From a bacterium (GTDB taxonomy: Bacteria > Chloroflexota > Chloroflexia > Thermomicrobiales > UBA6265): a stretch of 14,739 bases of DNA. Numbering within the stretch: the first letter of the stretch is position 1; each line of letters starts with the position of its first letter. The stretch covers positions 1 through 14,739 of the forward strand of contig JAPOLF010000026.1 of NCBI GenBank assembly GCA_029977305.1, in the 5' to 3' direction. The notes under the pieces are model-generated. The model was not told the DNA's origin and did not search any database. It saw only the letters and a program-made list of their open reading frames with translations. This document shows, piece after piece, positions 1 to 5,863 of the stretch. A program made the position numbers and the translations under genes.

Positions 1-2
1 CA

Positions 3-98
3 CGCCGCCAGTGTGATCTGCCCACCTGCCCGAGCCTCTGGTTCGCGGGCTATCGGTTTATGTACCCGGCGTATGCGGGTGGGGAGGTGCTTGGCTAG
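3..98 (+). CDS. Possible aromatic-rich leader peptide, or tail of an upstream gene (start not in window)
   Basis: This frame is open from the left edge and stops at TAG 96-98. Between 36 and 74 it reads LWFAGYRFMYPAY, so six of thirteen residues are Trp, Phe or Tyr, the end products of the pathway begun by the next gene. The control codons are at 39 (Trp), 42 and 57 (Phe), and 51, 63 and 72 (Tyr). The stop lies 33 bases before a terminator hairpin, a spacing like that in classical amino-acid attenuators. No ATG, GTG or TTG lies in frame before the Trp codon. The start must therefore be outside the window, or be CTG at 18, or be ATG at 60, which would give only a 12-residue peptide. It could equally be the C-terminus of an unrelated upstream protein. 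Confidence 0.4.
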   Translation, partial: RRQCDLPTCPSLWFAGYRFMYPAYAGGEVLG

Positions 99-155
99 CG
101 ACAGAGCGCACCACACCAGCAGACGTCGGCACCGAGGCACCCGCCTCGGTTTTTT
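75..155 (+). promoter_or_regulatory. Candidate transcription attenuator (antiterminator/terminator switch) of aroF
   Basis: Two mutually exclusive folds can be drawn. The terminator pairs 131-137 with 144-150. The alternative helix pairs 75-81 (GCGGGTG) with 138-144 (CACCCGC), 7 perfect pairs, and, nested inside it, 86-91 (GGTGCT) with 128-133 (GGCACC), 6 pairs including one G-U. Between them is a symmetric 4x4 internal loop (82-85 against 134-137), in which G84-A85 face G134-A135 as possible tandem G-A pairs. The alternative uses both arms and the loop of the terminator, so only one fold can exist. A ribosome reaching the TAG at 96-98 would cover 86-91 and favour the terminator. A ribosome stalled at the Trp/Phe/Tyr codons at 39-59 would leave 75-91 free. 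The pairings are seen in the sequence; the mechanism is inferred. Confidence 0.45.
131..155 (+). terminator. Intrinsic terminator hairpin with T tract upstream of aroF
   Basis: A perfect 7-bp stem ACCGAGG (131-137) / CCTCGGT (144-150) closes a six-base loop CACCCG and runs into six Ts (150-155). It lies 55 bases before the aroF start and on the same strand. It either ends an upstream transcription unit or is the conditional terminator of an aroF leader. The complementary segments at 75-91 favour the second reading. Confidence 0.75.
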
Positions 156-210
156 GTTGCCCGGCGACTGTTCGGGTGACCGCAATCGTCCACCGAAGAA
201 GGAGTCCGAC

Positions 211-1245
211 ATGATCATCACGATGGCACTGACCGCACCGGTCTCGACCACGACCACGTTGCTCGATATCGCAGCCAGTCTCGGGCTCGAGGCGCGCAAG
301 ACCGACGACGGCGCCGGGGCCGATGTGGTCGTCGTTGCCGGCTCGATCCCCCGCGGCGAACTCGACCTCCCCGGCATCGTGGAGGTGAAGGAGAAGCATC
401 CCGCCTTCATGCTCGGTAGCCGGGAGGCGCGGCCGCGGGTCCGCACCATTGTGCGGGTCGGGGATGTGGAAATCGGCGCCGGCACCCCGATCGTGATGGC
501 CGGCCCGTGCGTGGTGGAGGATCGCGACGAATTGATCGAGATCGCCCACGCGGTCAAGCAGGCCGGGGCATCGATCCTGCGCGGTGGGGCGTTCAAGCCG
601 CGCACGTCGCCCTACGCGTTCCAAGGGTTGGGCGAGCGCGGCCTGCAGCACCTCGCCGACGCGCGAGAGGCGACCGGACTGCCGGTCGTCACCGAGGTGA
701 TGGAGCCGGACCAGGTCGAGATGGTGGCGCACTACGCGGACATGCTCCAGATCGGGGCCCGAAACATGGCGAACTTCAACCTCCTCAAGCGGGCGGGCAT
801 GGTTCGCACACCAGTGCTGCTCAAGCGCGGCTTCTCCGCCACCATGGATGAGTGGCTGATGAGCGCCGAGTACCTGCTGGCGGCCGGCAATCCCAACGTG
901 GTGCTCTGCGAGCGCGGCATCCGCGGGTTCGATCCGGCCTTCCGATTCAACCTCGATCTCAACGCGGTGCCGCACGTGAAGCAAGTGAGCCACCTGCCGA
1001 TCATCGTCGATCCGAGCCACGGGACAGGGCGCCGATCGCTGGTCGGGCGGATGGCACTGGCGGGGATCGCCGCCGGGGCGGATGGCGTCATCATCGAGGC
1101 CCATCCCCGGCCGGAGAGCGCGCTGGTCGATGGCAACCAGACCATCACCCCGGAGGAACTGCGCAAACTGACCCGCCAGTGCGAGGCGGTCGCATCGCTG
1201 CTCGCCTACACCGATGCGCCGCTGTCGATGGTCGCGGGGGATTAG
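211..1245 (+). CDS. aroF: 3-deoxy-7-phosphoheptulonate (DAHP) synthase with N-terminal regulatory domain
   Basis: The product condenses phosphoenolpyruvate and erythrose 4-phosphate to DAHP, the first step of the shikimate pathway, in the cytoplasm. The 344 residues match the Thermotoga maritima type of the KDO8P-synthase-like family. Residues 1 to about 75 form the ferredoxin-like domain that gives Tyr/Phe feedback in that family. A TIM barrel follows. Expected active-site and metal motifs are present: GPC with Cys100, KPRTSPYAFQG from Lys129, QIGARN, LLKRG, DPSHG with His270 and IIEAHP with Glu296. ATG at 211 is chosen because GAAGGAG lies just upstream and because its MII start aligns with the MIVV start of the Thermotoga enzyme. 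The frame is open back to 13, but that extension runs through the terminator and has no family likeness. A hairpin terminator and candidate attenuator lie upstream, so both transcription and enzyme activity may respond to aromatic amino acids. Confidence 0.93.
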   Translation: MIITMALTAPVSTTTTLLDIAASLGLEARKTDDGAGADVVVVAGSIPRGELDLPGIVEVKEKHPAFMLGSREARPRVRTIVRVGDVEIGAGTPIVMAGPCVVEDRDELIEIAHAVKQAGASILRGGAFKPRTSPYAFQGLGERGLQHLADAREATGLPVVTEVMEPDQVEMVAHYADMLQIGARNMANFNLLKRAGMVRTPVLLKRGFSATMDEWLMSAEYLLAAGNPNVVLCERGIRGFDPAFRFNLDLNAVPHVKQVSHLPIIVDPSHGTGRRSLVGRMALAGIAAGADGVIIEAHPRPESALVDGNQTITPEELRKLTRQCEAVASLLAYTDAPLSMVAGD

Positions 1246-1333
1246 CTGTTGTCAGGGCCTCCCTCGGATGCATCTCCGTCGGATAGGATGTGCGGAGTAG
1301 CAAGCGTCGAATCTGGCAGGTGTGGAGATCCGC

Positions 1334-2236
1334 ATGACTTGGCAATTCACCATCGTGGATGTCTATACCGAGCGGCCGCTCGCGGGGAACCAGCTCGCGG
1401 TCTTCCACGATGCGCAACTGATCCCCGAGCCGCTCCTGCTTCTGCTCGCGCGGGAAGTGGGCTTCGCCGAAACGGTTTTTCTCTATCCGCCCTCCCTCGA
1501 TGGTGATGCGCGGGTACGCATTTTCTCGCCGAGCGCCGAACTGCCCTACGCCGGGCATCCGCTGGTCGGCGCGGCGGCGGTGCTGGGAGATGAGTCCGGC
1601 AAGACCGAGGTCCGTCTCGAAACCGCAGCCGGGACCATCCCGATCCAATTGATGCGTGATCGCGGGCACACCGTGGCGGTCCTGCGCCGACCGGTGCCGA
1701 CTGTCTCGCCGTGGCGCAACCCTGAGCCGCTCCTTGCGGCACTCGGACTCACCGCATCGACGCTGCCGATCGAGCTCTACGATGCGGGGTTGCAGATGGT
1801 GTACGTGGGTGTCGAGAGCCGTGATGTGCTCCGTGAGATGCATCCGGATTTCTGGGCGCTGGGGAAGGTCATGCAGGAACGCGGCATCACCAACGTGGGG
1901 GTCAACGTCTTCGCCGGCCACGATGAGGGCTGGAAGCTTCGCATGTTCTTCGTGACCCGCAACGTGGTCGAGGATCCAGGTTCTGGGTCTGCCGTCGGCC
2001 CGCTCGCGGTGCATCTGGTGCGGCACGGCAAGGCGGAAACCGGGGTCGAACTCGACATCCGGCAAGGCGCGGAGATCGGCCGTCCGAGCGTGCTCCACGC
2101 CACGGTCTTCGGCCAACCCGACCGCATCGAGCGGGTGGAGGTCGCGGGTGGGACGCAGATCGTCGGCCGCGGCGAGTTCTTCGAGTCCGTCCTCAGCACC
2201 TTGCTCGAGCCCGGGTCGCCCGTCCTGCGTCCCTGA
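1334..2236 (+). CDS. PhzF-family isomerase/epimerase-like protein
   Basis: This 300-residue protein belongs to the PhzF (phenazine-biosynthesis-like) family, which shares the diaminopimelate-epimerase fold of two similar halves. Visible family motifs are DVYTERPLAGNQLAV near the N-terminus, ETVFLYPP with the conserved acidic residue Glu46, LPYAGHPLVGAA at about 73-84, and DPGSGSAVGPLAVHL in the second half. PhzF itself isomerises a dihydro-hydroxyanthranilate, but most family members have no known substrate. No other phenazine genes are present, so phenazine synthesis should not be inferred. ATG 1334 is preferred over the in-frame GTG at 1322, because GGAG at 1324-1327 makes a good ribosome-binding site for 1334 and overlaps the alternative start. 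It follows aroF by 88 bases, in which only a weak TAGGAT -10-like box (1284-1289) is seen, and precedes selB by 26 bases. Co-transcription with selB is likely. Confidence 0.85.
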   Translation: MTWQFTIVDVYTERPLAGNQLAVFHDAQLIPEPLLLLLAREVGFAETVFLYPPSLDGDARVRIFSPSAELPYAGHPLVGAAAVLGDESGKTEVRLETAAGTIPIQLMRDRGHTVAVLRRPVPTVSPWRNPEPLLAALGLTASTLPIELYDAGLQMVYVGVESRDVLREMHPDFWALGKVMQERGITNVGVNVFAGHDEGWKLRMFFVTRNVVEDPGSGSAVGPLAVHLVRHGKAETGVELDIRQGAEIGRPSVLHATVFGQPDRIERVEVAGGTQIVGRGEFFESVLSTLLEPGSPVLRP

Positions 2237-2262
2237 CGCAGCGGAGACGTGTCGGTGATCTC

Positions 2263-4209
2263 GTGGTGACGCCTCCTTTCGATTCCCGTGCGGCTTCCGC
2301 TCCGGCCGTGATCGGCACGGCAGGGCATGTCGATCATGGGAAGTCCACCCTCGTCAAAGCGCTGACCGGGATCGATCCCGACCGCCTCGCAGAAGAGCAA
2401 GCGCGGGCGATGACGATCGATCTCGGGTTCGCGTGGCTGACGCTCCCGAGCGGACGGCAGGTGAGTCTGGTCGATGTCCCCGGTCACGAGCGGTTCATCA
2501 AGAATATGCTGGCGGGCGTCGGGGGCATCGACATCGCCATGCTGGTGATCGCCGCCGATGAAGGGTGCATGCCCCAGACCGACGAGCACCTGGCGATCAT
2601 CGATCTCCTCCAGATTCCTGCTGGGCTGATCGTCCTCACCAAGGCGGACCTGGTCGATGCGGAGTGGCTCGACTTGATGATGCTCGAGGTGCGGGACCGG
2701 GTCGCGAAGAGCATCCTCAGGGATGCGCCCATCATCCCGGTGTCGGCGATCACCGGTCTCGGCATGGACACCCTCCGATCGACGCTCGACGACCTCGCGG
2801 CAGCCCTTCCGGCACGGCACGTCGGGACGCGACCGCGTTTGCCGATTGACCGCGCATTCTCCATCGCGGGATTCGGCACAGTGGTCACCGGCACGCTCCT
2901 CGGCGGTTCGATCGCGGTCGGCGATGCGCTGCGCCTCGAACCCTCGGGGCTCGACGTGCGCGTGCGGGGGTTGCAGTCCCATCAGCGACGCACCGAAAAC
3001 GCCGTTCCCGGCACGCGCGTGGCGGTCAATGTGGTCGGTGCGACGGTGGAGGATGTCCATCGAGGCGATGTTCTCGCCCCTAAGGGGCTGCTCTCCCCAT
3101 CAACCCGGATCGATGTCTTGCTGCGCATGCTTGACGACGCACCGGTAACCCTGAAACAGAATGATCCAGTCGATCTCTTCGTGGGCTCCGCCGAGGTCTC
3201 CGCCCACGCAACGCTGCTCGACCAACCTGAACTCCCGCCCGGCGCGACCGGTTGGGTGCAACTTCGCCTTGATGCGCCGGTGGCCGTGCTCGCGGGGGAT
3301 CGCTTCATCGTGCGACGGCCCTCGCCGAGCACCACCATCGGCGGCGGCAGCGTGATCGATCCCCACCCGACACGGCACCGCCGGTTCCGGCCCGAGGTGA
3401 TCGCCGCCCTCGAGACGCGAGCGCAAGGCACCCCCGAAGATCTGGTGCGCCAACTGCTCGAAGCCTCCCCGATGGAACGCCGGCACGTCGCTGCCGCATT
3501 GCCAGCCCTCGATGCCGCAGATGCGGACGCCGCACTCGCATCATTGGTGGCCACGGGAGAGGTGCTGGTGCTGAACGCGGCAGCGGGGGACCAGCCCGCC
3601 GCTTGGGTGATCGGCTCGGGGCTCTGGCAAAATGTTGCGGCCGCGATCCACGACGAACTCGCGACATTCCACGGCGCCAACCCCAAACGGAAGGGCATGC
3701 CGAAAGAGGTGCTCCGTGGAAAACTGGTGGGCCTCCCGCCGCGCGCAATCGATGAAATCCTCCGGCACGCGGGTGACCAAGGCCTGATCGCCGACGACGG
3801 CAGCACGGTCCGGCTTCCGGAGTTCACCATTGTGCTCGATGCCGATCAGGCGACGAAGGCGGAAGCATTTGTCGCGGCGCTCAAGGCATCGCCCTATGCG
3901 CCACCAGCGCCGACAGATCTCGGCATCACGCCGGAGACGATGACGGTGTTGGAAGATGCCGGCCGGATCGTGCGGGTCGCCGACGCGATCGCCTACGACG
4001 CAGACACTTACGCGCGCATTATCAAGGGTGTGCTCGCGACGATCGCGCAGGATGGCACGCTCACCCTCGCTGCCTACCGTGATCAGTTCGCCACCAGTCG
4101 CAAGTACGCGCAGGCCACCTTGGAGTACCTTGACCAGCAACGCATCACCCGACGCGTCGGCGATGATCGCGTGCGCGGGGCCGCCGCCGCAAAATGGGAG
4201 GACGCATGA
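2263..4209 (+). CDS. selB: Selenocysteine-specific translation elongation factor SelB
   Basis: SelB is the GTPase that carries selenocysteyl-tRNA to the ribosome at UGA codons marked by a SECIS hairpin. The 648 residues are close to the usual bacterial length. The G domain shows GHVDHGKS (G1, 21-28), EEQARAMTIDLGFA around switch I, DVPGH (G3, 71-75), TKAD (G4, 126-129) and SAITG (G5, about 162). Translation-factor beta-barrel domains follow, including the AFSIAGFGTVVTGTLLGG segment, then an FIVRRPSPSTTIGGG segment. The last 250 or so residues fit the tandem winged helices that bind SECIS RNA. The start is GTG 2263 or the adjacent GTG 2266; no closer start exists in frame, and the GGAG at 2242-2245 is rather distant. 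Its end overlaps the next gene by ATGA (4206-4209). No selA, selD, selC tRNA or obvious selenoprotein is in the window, so this copy is separated from its usual partners. Confidence 0.93.
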   Translation: MVTPPFDSRAASAPAVIGTAGHVDHGKSTLVKALTGIDPDRLAEEQARAMTIDLGFAWLTLPSGRQVSLVDVPGHERFIKNMLAGVGGIDIAMLVIAADEGCMPQTDEHLAIIDLLQIPAGLIVLTKADLVDAEWLDLMMLEVRDRVAKSILRDAPIIPVSAITGLGMDTLRSTLDDLAAALPARHVGTRPRLPIDRAFSIAGFGTVVTGTLLGGSIAVGDALRLEPSGLDVRVRGLQSHQRRTENAVPGTRVAVNVVGATVEDVHRGDVLAPKGLLSPSTRIDVLLRMLDDAPVTLKQNDPVDLFVGSAEVSAHATLLDQPELPPGATGWVQLRLDAPVAVLAGDRFIVRRPSPSTTIGGGSVIDPHPTRHRRFRPEVIAALETRAQGTPEDLVRQLLEASPMERRHVAAALPALDAADADAALASLVATGEVLVLNAAAGDQPAAWVIGSGLWQNVAAAIHDELATFHGANPKRKGMPKEVLRGKLVGLPPRAIDEILRHAGDQGLIADDGSTVRLPEFTIVLDADQATKAEAFVAALKASPYAPPAPTDLGITPETMTVLEDAGRIVRVADAIAYDADTYARIIKGVLATIAQDGTLTLAAYRDQFATSRKYAQATLEYLDQQRITRRVGDDRVRGAAAAKWEDA

Positions 4210-5030
4210 CCGACACCCTGTTCGCCGCCGACCGTGTCCATCGCTTCATCTCACCGCACTATGACGACACCGCCCTCTCCTGCGGCGGGCTCGTCGCCGC
4301 ACTGACCGCGAACGGCGTCCGCTCGGTGAGCGAAGTGGTCTTCGGTGACGAACCAGACCCCGCTGCCCCGATGACCGATTTCGCCGCCGGAATGCATGCG
4401 GATTGGGGCCTTACGGCGGAGCAGGTCATCGCCAGCCGCCGCGCCGAGGAAGCCGGCGCCGCCGCGCATCTCGGATTCCAGCGCGCCAATCTCCCCTTCC
4501 TCGATGCCATCTACCGGCAGGACTATTACGTCTCAGACGCCCTCCTCTTCGGCACTCCAAGCCAGCATGAATCAGCGCTGCCGTCGCAGATCGCGCAGAG
4601 CCTCGGCCTGCCGGCCGCAGCGTCGGAGGACGTGCGCATCTACGTGCCACTCGCCGTGGGCAACCACGTCGACCACCAGCACGCCTTCCTGACCGGGGTG
4701 GCGCTCGCCCGTGCGGGCTGGAGCGTGCGGTTCTACGAGGATCTCCCCTACGCGCTCATGGACGGGGCCTTCGATCGCCGGATGCATGACATCCGCGCCG
4801 AAGGCATCACGTTGGAGATCGGCGAGGTGGTTGACGTGGCGCCGTGGTGGGACAAGAAGATCGACGCGATCTTCGCCTACCCCTCGCAGCTCGAGACGAT
4901 CTTCCGACATTACGTCGGGGTGGGTACAACCCGGGCCGAGGTTTCCGGCGTACTTCGCACCTATGCCGAGACAGTTGGCAACGGCATTCCATCGGAGCGC
5001 TACTGGCGCCTTGCTGGGGCTGCAAACTAA
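4206..5030 (+). CDS. PIG-L (LmbE-like) family deacetylase
   Basis: PIG-L enzymes are zinc-dependent hydrolases that remove an N-acetyl group from sugar-linked amines such as GlcNAc conjugates (MshB, BshB, PIG-L). The 274-residue product has the N-terminal zinc motif in variant form, SPHYDDTALSCGG (16-28, ligands probably His18 and Asp21). It also has RRAEEAGAAAHLG (78-90) and a second metal/catalytic motif NHVDHQ (153-158), followed by a typical Tyr-Pro-Ser-Gln segment. The usual HPDD is HYDD here, so Pro is replaced by Tyr. Its substrate is unknown; nothing nearby points to mycothiol or bacillithiol synthesis. ATG 4206 is chosen because it overlaps the selB stop as ATGA and follows GGGAGG (4196-4201). 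An ATG at 4194 sits ahead of that site and is unlikely. Translation is probably coupled to selB. No signal peptide is seen. Confidence 0.85.
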   Translation: MTDTLFAADRVHRFISPHYDDTALSCGGLVAALTANGVRSVSEVVFGDEPDPAAPMTDFAAGMHADWGLTAEQVIASRRAEEAGAAAHLGFQRANLPFLDAIYRQDYYVSDALLFGTPSQHESALPSQIAQSLGLPAAASEDVRIYVPLAVGNHVDHQHAFLTGVALARAGWSVRFYEDLPYALMDGAFDRRMHDIRAEGITLEIGEVVDVAPWWDKKIDAIFAYPSQLETIFRHYVGVGTTRAEVSGVLRTYAETVGNGIPSERYWRLAGAAN

Positions 5031-5032
5031 GA

Positions 5033-5067
5033 CGCCACCGGACTCGGATTGTCCGAGACCGGTGGCG
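5033..5067. terminator. Strong hairpin between convergent genes (probable bidirectional terminator)
   Basis: A 9-bp stem CGCCACCGG (5033-5041) / CCGGTGGCG (5059-5067) continues, after one A-A mismatch, into a 6-bp stem CTCGGA (5043-5048) / TCCGAG (5052-5057) with a three-base loop TTG. It starts 2 bases after the stop of the deacetylase gene and lies 26 bases from the stop of the leftward DUF1989 gene. There is no T tract on either side, so it may act with Rho or as a 3'-end protector rather than as a textbook intrinsic terminator. Confidence 0.65.
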
Positions 5068-5093
5068 CGCTACACCCATGTGCGTGCTGTCGT

Positions 5094-5708
5094 CTAGCGA
5101 TAGACCCGCAGCACGATGTCGGTCGGCTTCATCCCGTTGGTCTTCACCAGATCCTGCGGGCAGGCGGACACCGCCACCCGCATCGGCATCAATGCCTTGA
5201 CGAGGACATAGTCCCCGGCGGTGGACAGCGGCTCGCGGATGTCGAGCTCGCCGCGCTGCTTGATGCCGACGTTCATGAACCAGTTGACCGGGGACGGAAC
5301 AGCATCCGGAGTGACTCCGAAATCCGCCAACGCCTCGGCCAGTGCCTCGCGGCAATTCGCGTGGCCCGGGGACCCGAGTTTCTCGTAACGGATCGGATCG
5401 CAGCAGGCGTACATCATGTCGTGGCGACCGACGGTGTCCTCGACCACGTCGAGCATCGGGCGACGTCGGTTGCTCCAGAACTGCTTGCCCTGCACGAGCA
5501 TCACGTTGTCATTCGCGGACCGCGAGACGGTGGTCGATCCGTGCTCGGCCGCATCCTCGAGGCCGAAGGCGACGAAATCCGCCACCTGCTTGCCATCCAC
5601 ATCCACAATCTGGAGGTACTCACCCTCGCGAAGCGTCAGCGCCTCGGCGTGCCCCGGCCGGATCCGCCGCTGGGTCGTCAGTACTCGGTCCTTCAGCGCC
5701 TCGCTCAC
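5094..5708 (-). CDS. DUF1989 / urea-carboxylase-associated family protein
   Basis: The 204-residue product matches the DUF1989 family, first named for genes beside urea carboxylase. Some members form the carboxyguanidine deiminase (CgdAB) of guanidine breakdown. Family signatures seen are DVDGKQVADFVAF (36-48), an EDTVGRHDMMYACCD block (90-104), GHANC (Cys119), PVNWFMNV with a following G-E-L, GDYVLVKALM and SACPQD (Cys183). The conserved Cys residues probably matter for metal binding or catalysis, which is inferred. CgdAB needs two paralogous subunits next to a carboxylase and allophanate hydrolase; none of these is in this window, so the substrate here is unknown. The start is GTG at 5706-5708, supported by AAGGAGG seven bases upstream. 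It is divergent from the zinc-ribbon gene and convergent with the deacetylase gene. Confidence 0.85.
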   Translation of the reverse strand: MSEALKDRVLTTQRRIRPGHAEALTLREGEYLQIVDVDGKQVADFVAFGLEDAAEHGSTTVSRSANDNVMLVQGKQFWSNRRRPMLDVVEDTVGRHDMMYACCDPIRYEKLGSPGHANCREALAEALADFGVTPDAVPSPVNWFMNVGIKQRGELDIREPLSTAGDYVLVKALMPMRVAVSACPQDLVKTNGMKPTDIVLRVYR

Positions 5709-5808
5709 ACGCCAGCCTCCTTCAACGTGATCTCGTGTTCAGTGATCGGTCGTTCATCTCCCCGAGGCCCAACGTCGGAACTCCTCCGCTGCGTCCCACG
5801 GTCCCGTG

Positions 5809-5845
5809 TACCATACCGCGACGAGCACGGCGGTGCCCACCGCCG
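5809..5845. promoter_or_regulatory. Possible divergent promoter with 18-bp dyad
   Basis: The 155-base gap between the divergent DUF1989 and zinc-ribbon genes holds overlapping -10-like boxes, TACCAT on the + strand (5809-5814) and TATGGT on the - strand (5810-5815). No convincing -35 box is seen. Just downstream towards the zinc-ribbon gene is a perfect dyad, CGGCGGTG (5828-5835) CC CACCGCCG (5838-5845). It ends 5 bases before the AGGAGG ribosome-binding site. It may be an operator or an RNA hairpin that limits access to that site. Confidence 0.35.
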
Positions 5846-5863
5846 CACCAGGAGGTTGGTGGC

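Noticed and set aside
1..130. T-box riboswitch or tRNA gene upstream of aroF
   Set aside because: No T-box core (GGTGGNACCGCG-like) and no cloverleaf with a proper acceptor stem could be drawn; a GGTTCGC stretch at 40-46 is not enough.
13..210. N-terminal extension of aroF to an ATC start at 13
   Set aside because: It would be translated through the terminator hairpin, lacks similarity to the family, and ATG 211 has a good ribosome-binding site and aligns with known N-termini.
58..1104. A 348-codon open frame on the - strand opposite aroF
   Set aside because: It has no family likeness and a composition typical of the antisense of a GC-rich gene; aroF is well supported.
1334..2236. Phenazine biosynthesis cluster
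   Set aside because: aroF next to a PhzF-like gene is suggestive because phenazines start from the shikimate pathway, but no phzA/B, phzD, phzE or phzG is present and most PhzF relatives are unrelated to phenazines.
1777..3060. A 427-codon - strand frame across the PhzF-like gene and selB
   Set aside because: It spans two well-supported genes and shows no domain; it is an antisense shadow.
3076..3088. Palindrome GCCCCTAAGGGGC inside selB
   Set aside because: It is within coding sequence, isolated, and has no T tract or nearby start; probably chance in GC-rich codons.
5342..5863. Upstream extension of the zinc-ribbon gene by 174 codons
   Set aside because: It lies opposite the DUF1989 gene, has no start with a ribosome-binding site, and the zinc ribbon begins right at ATG 5864 behind GGAGG.
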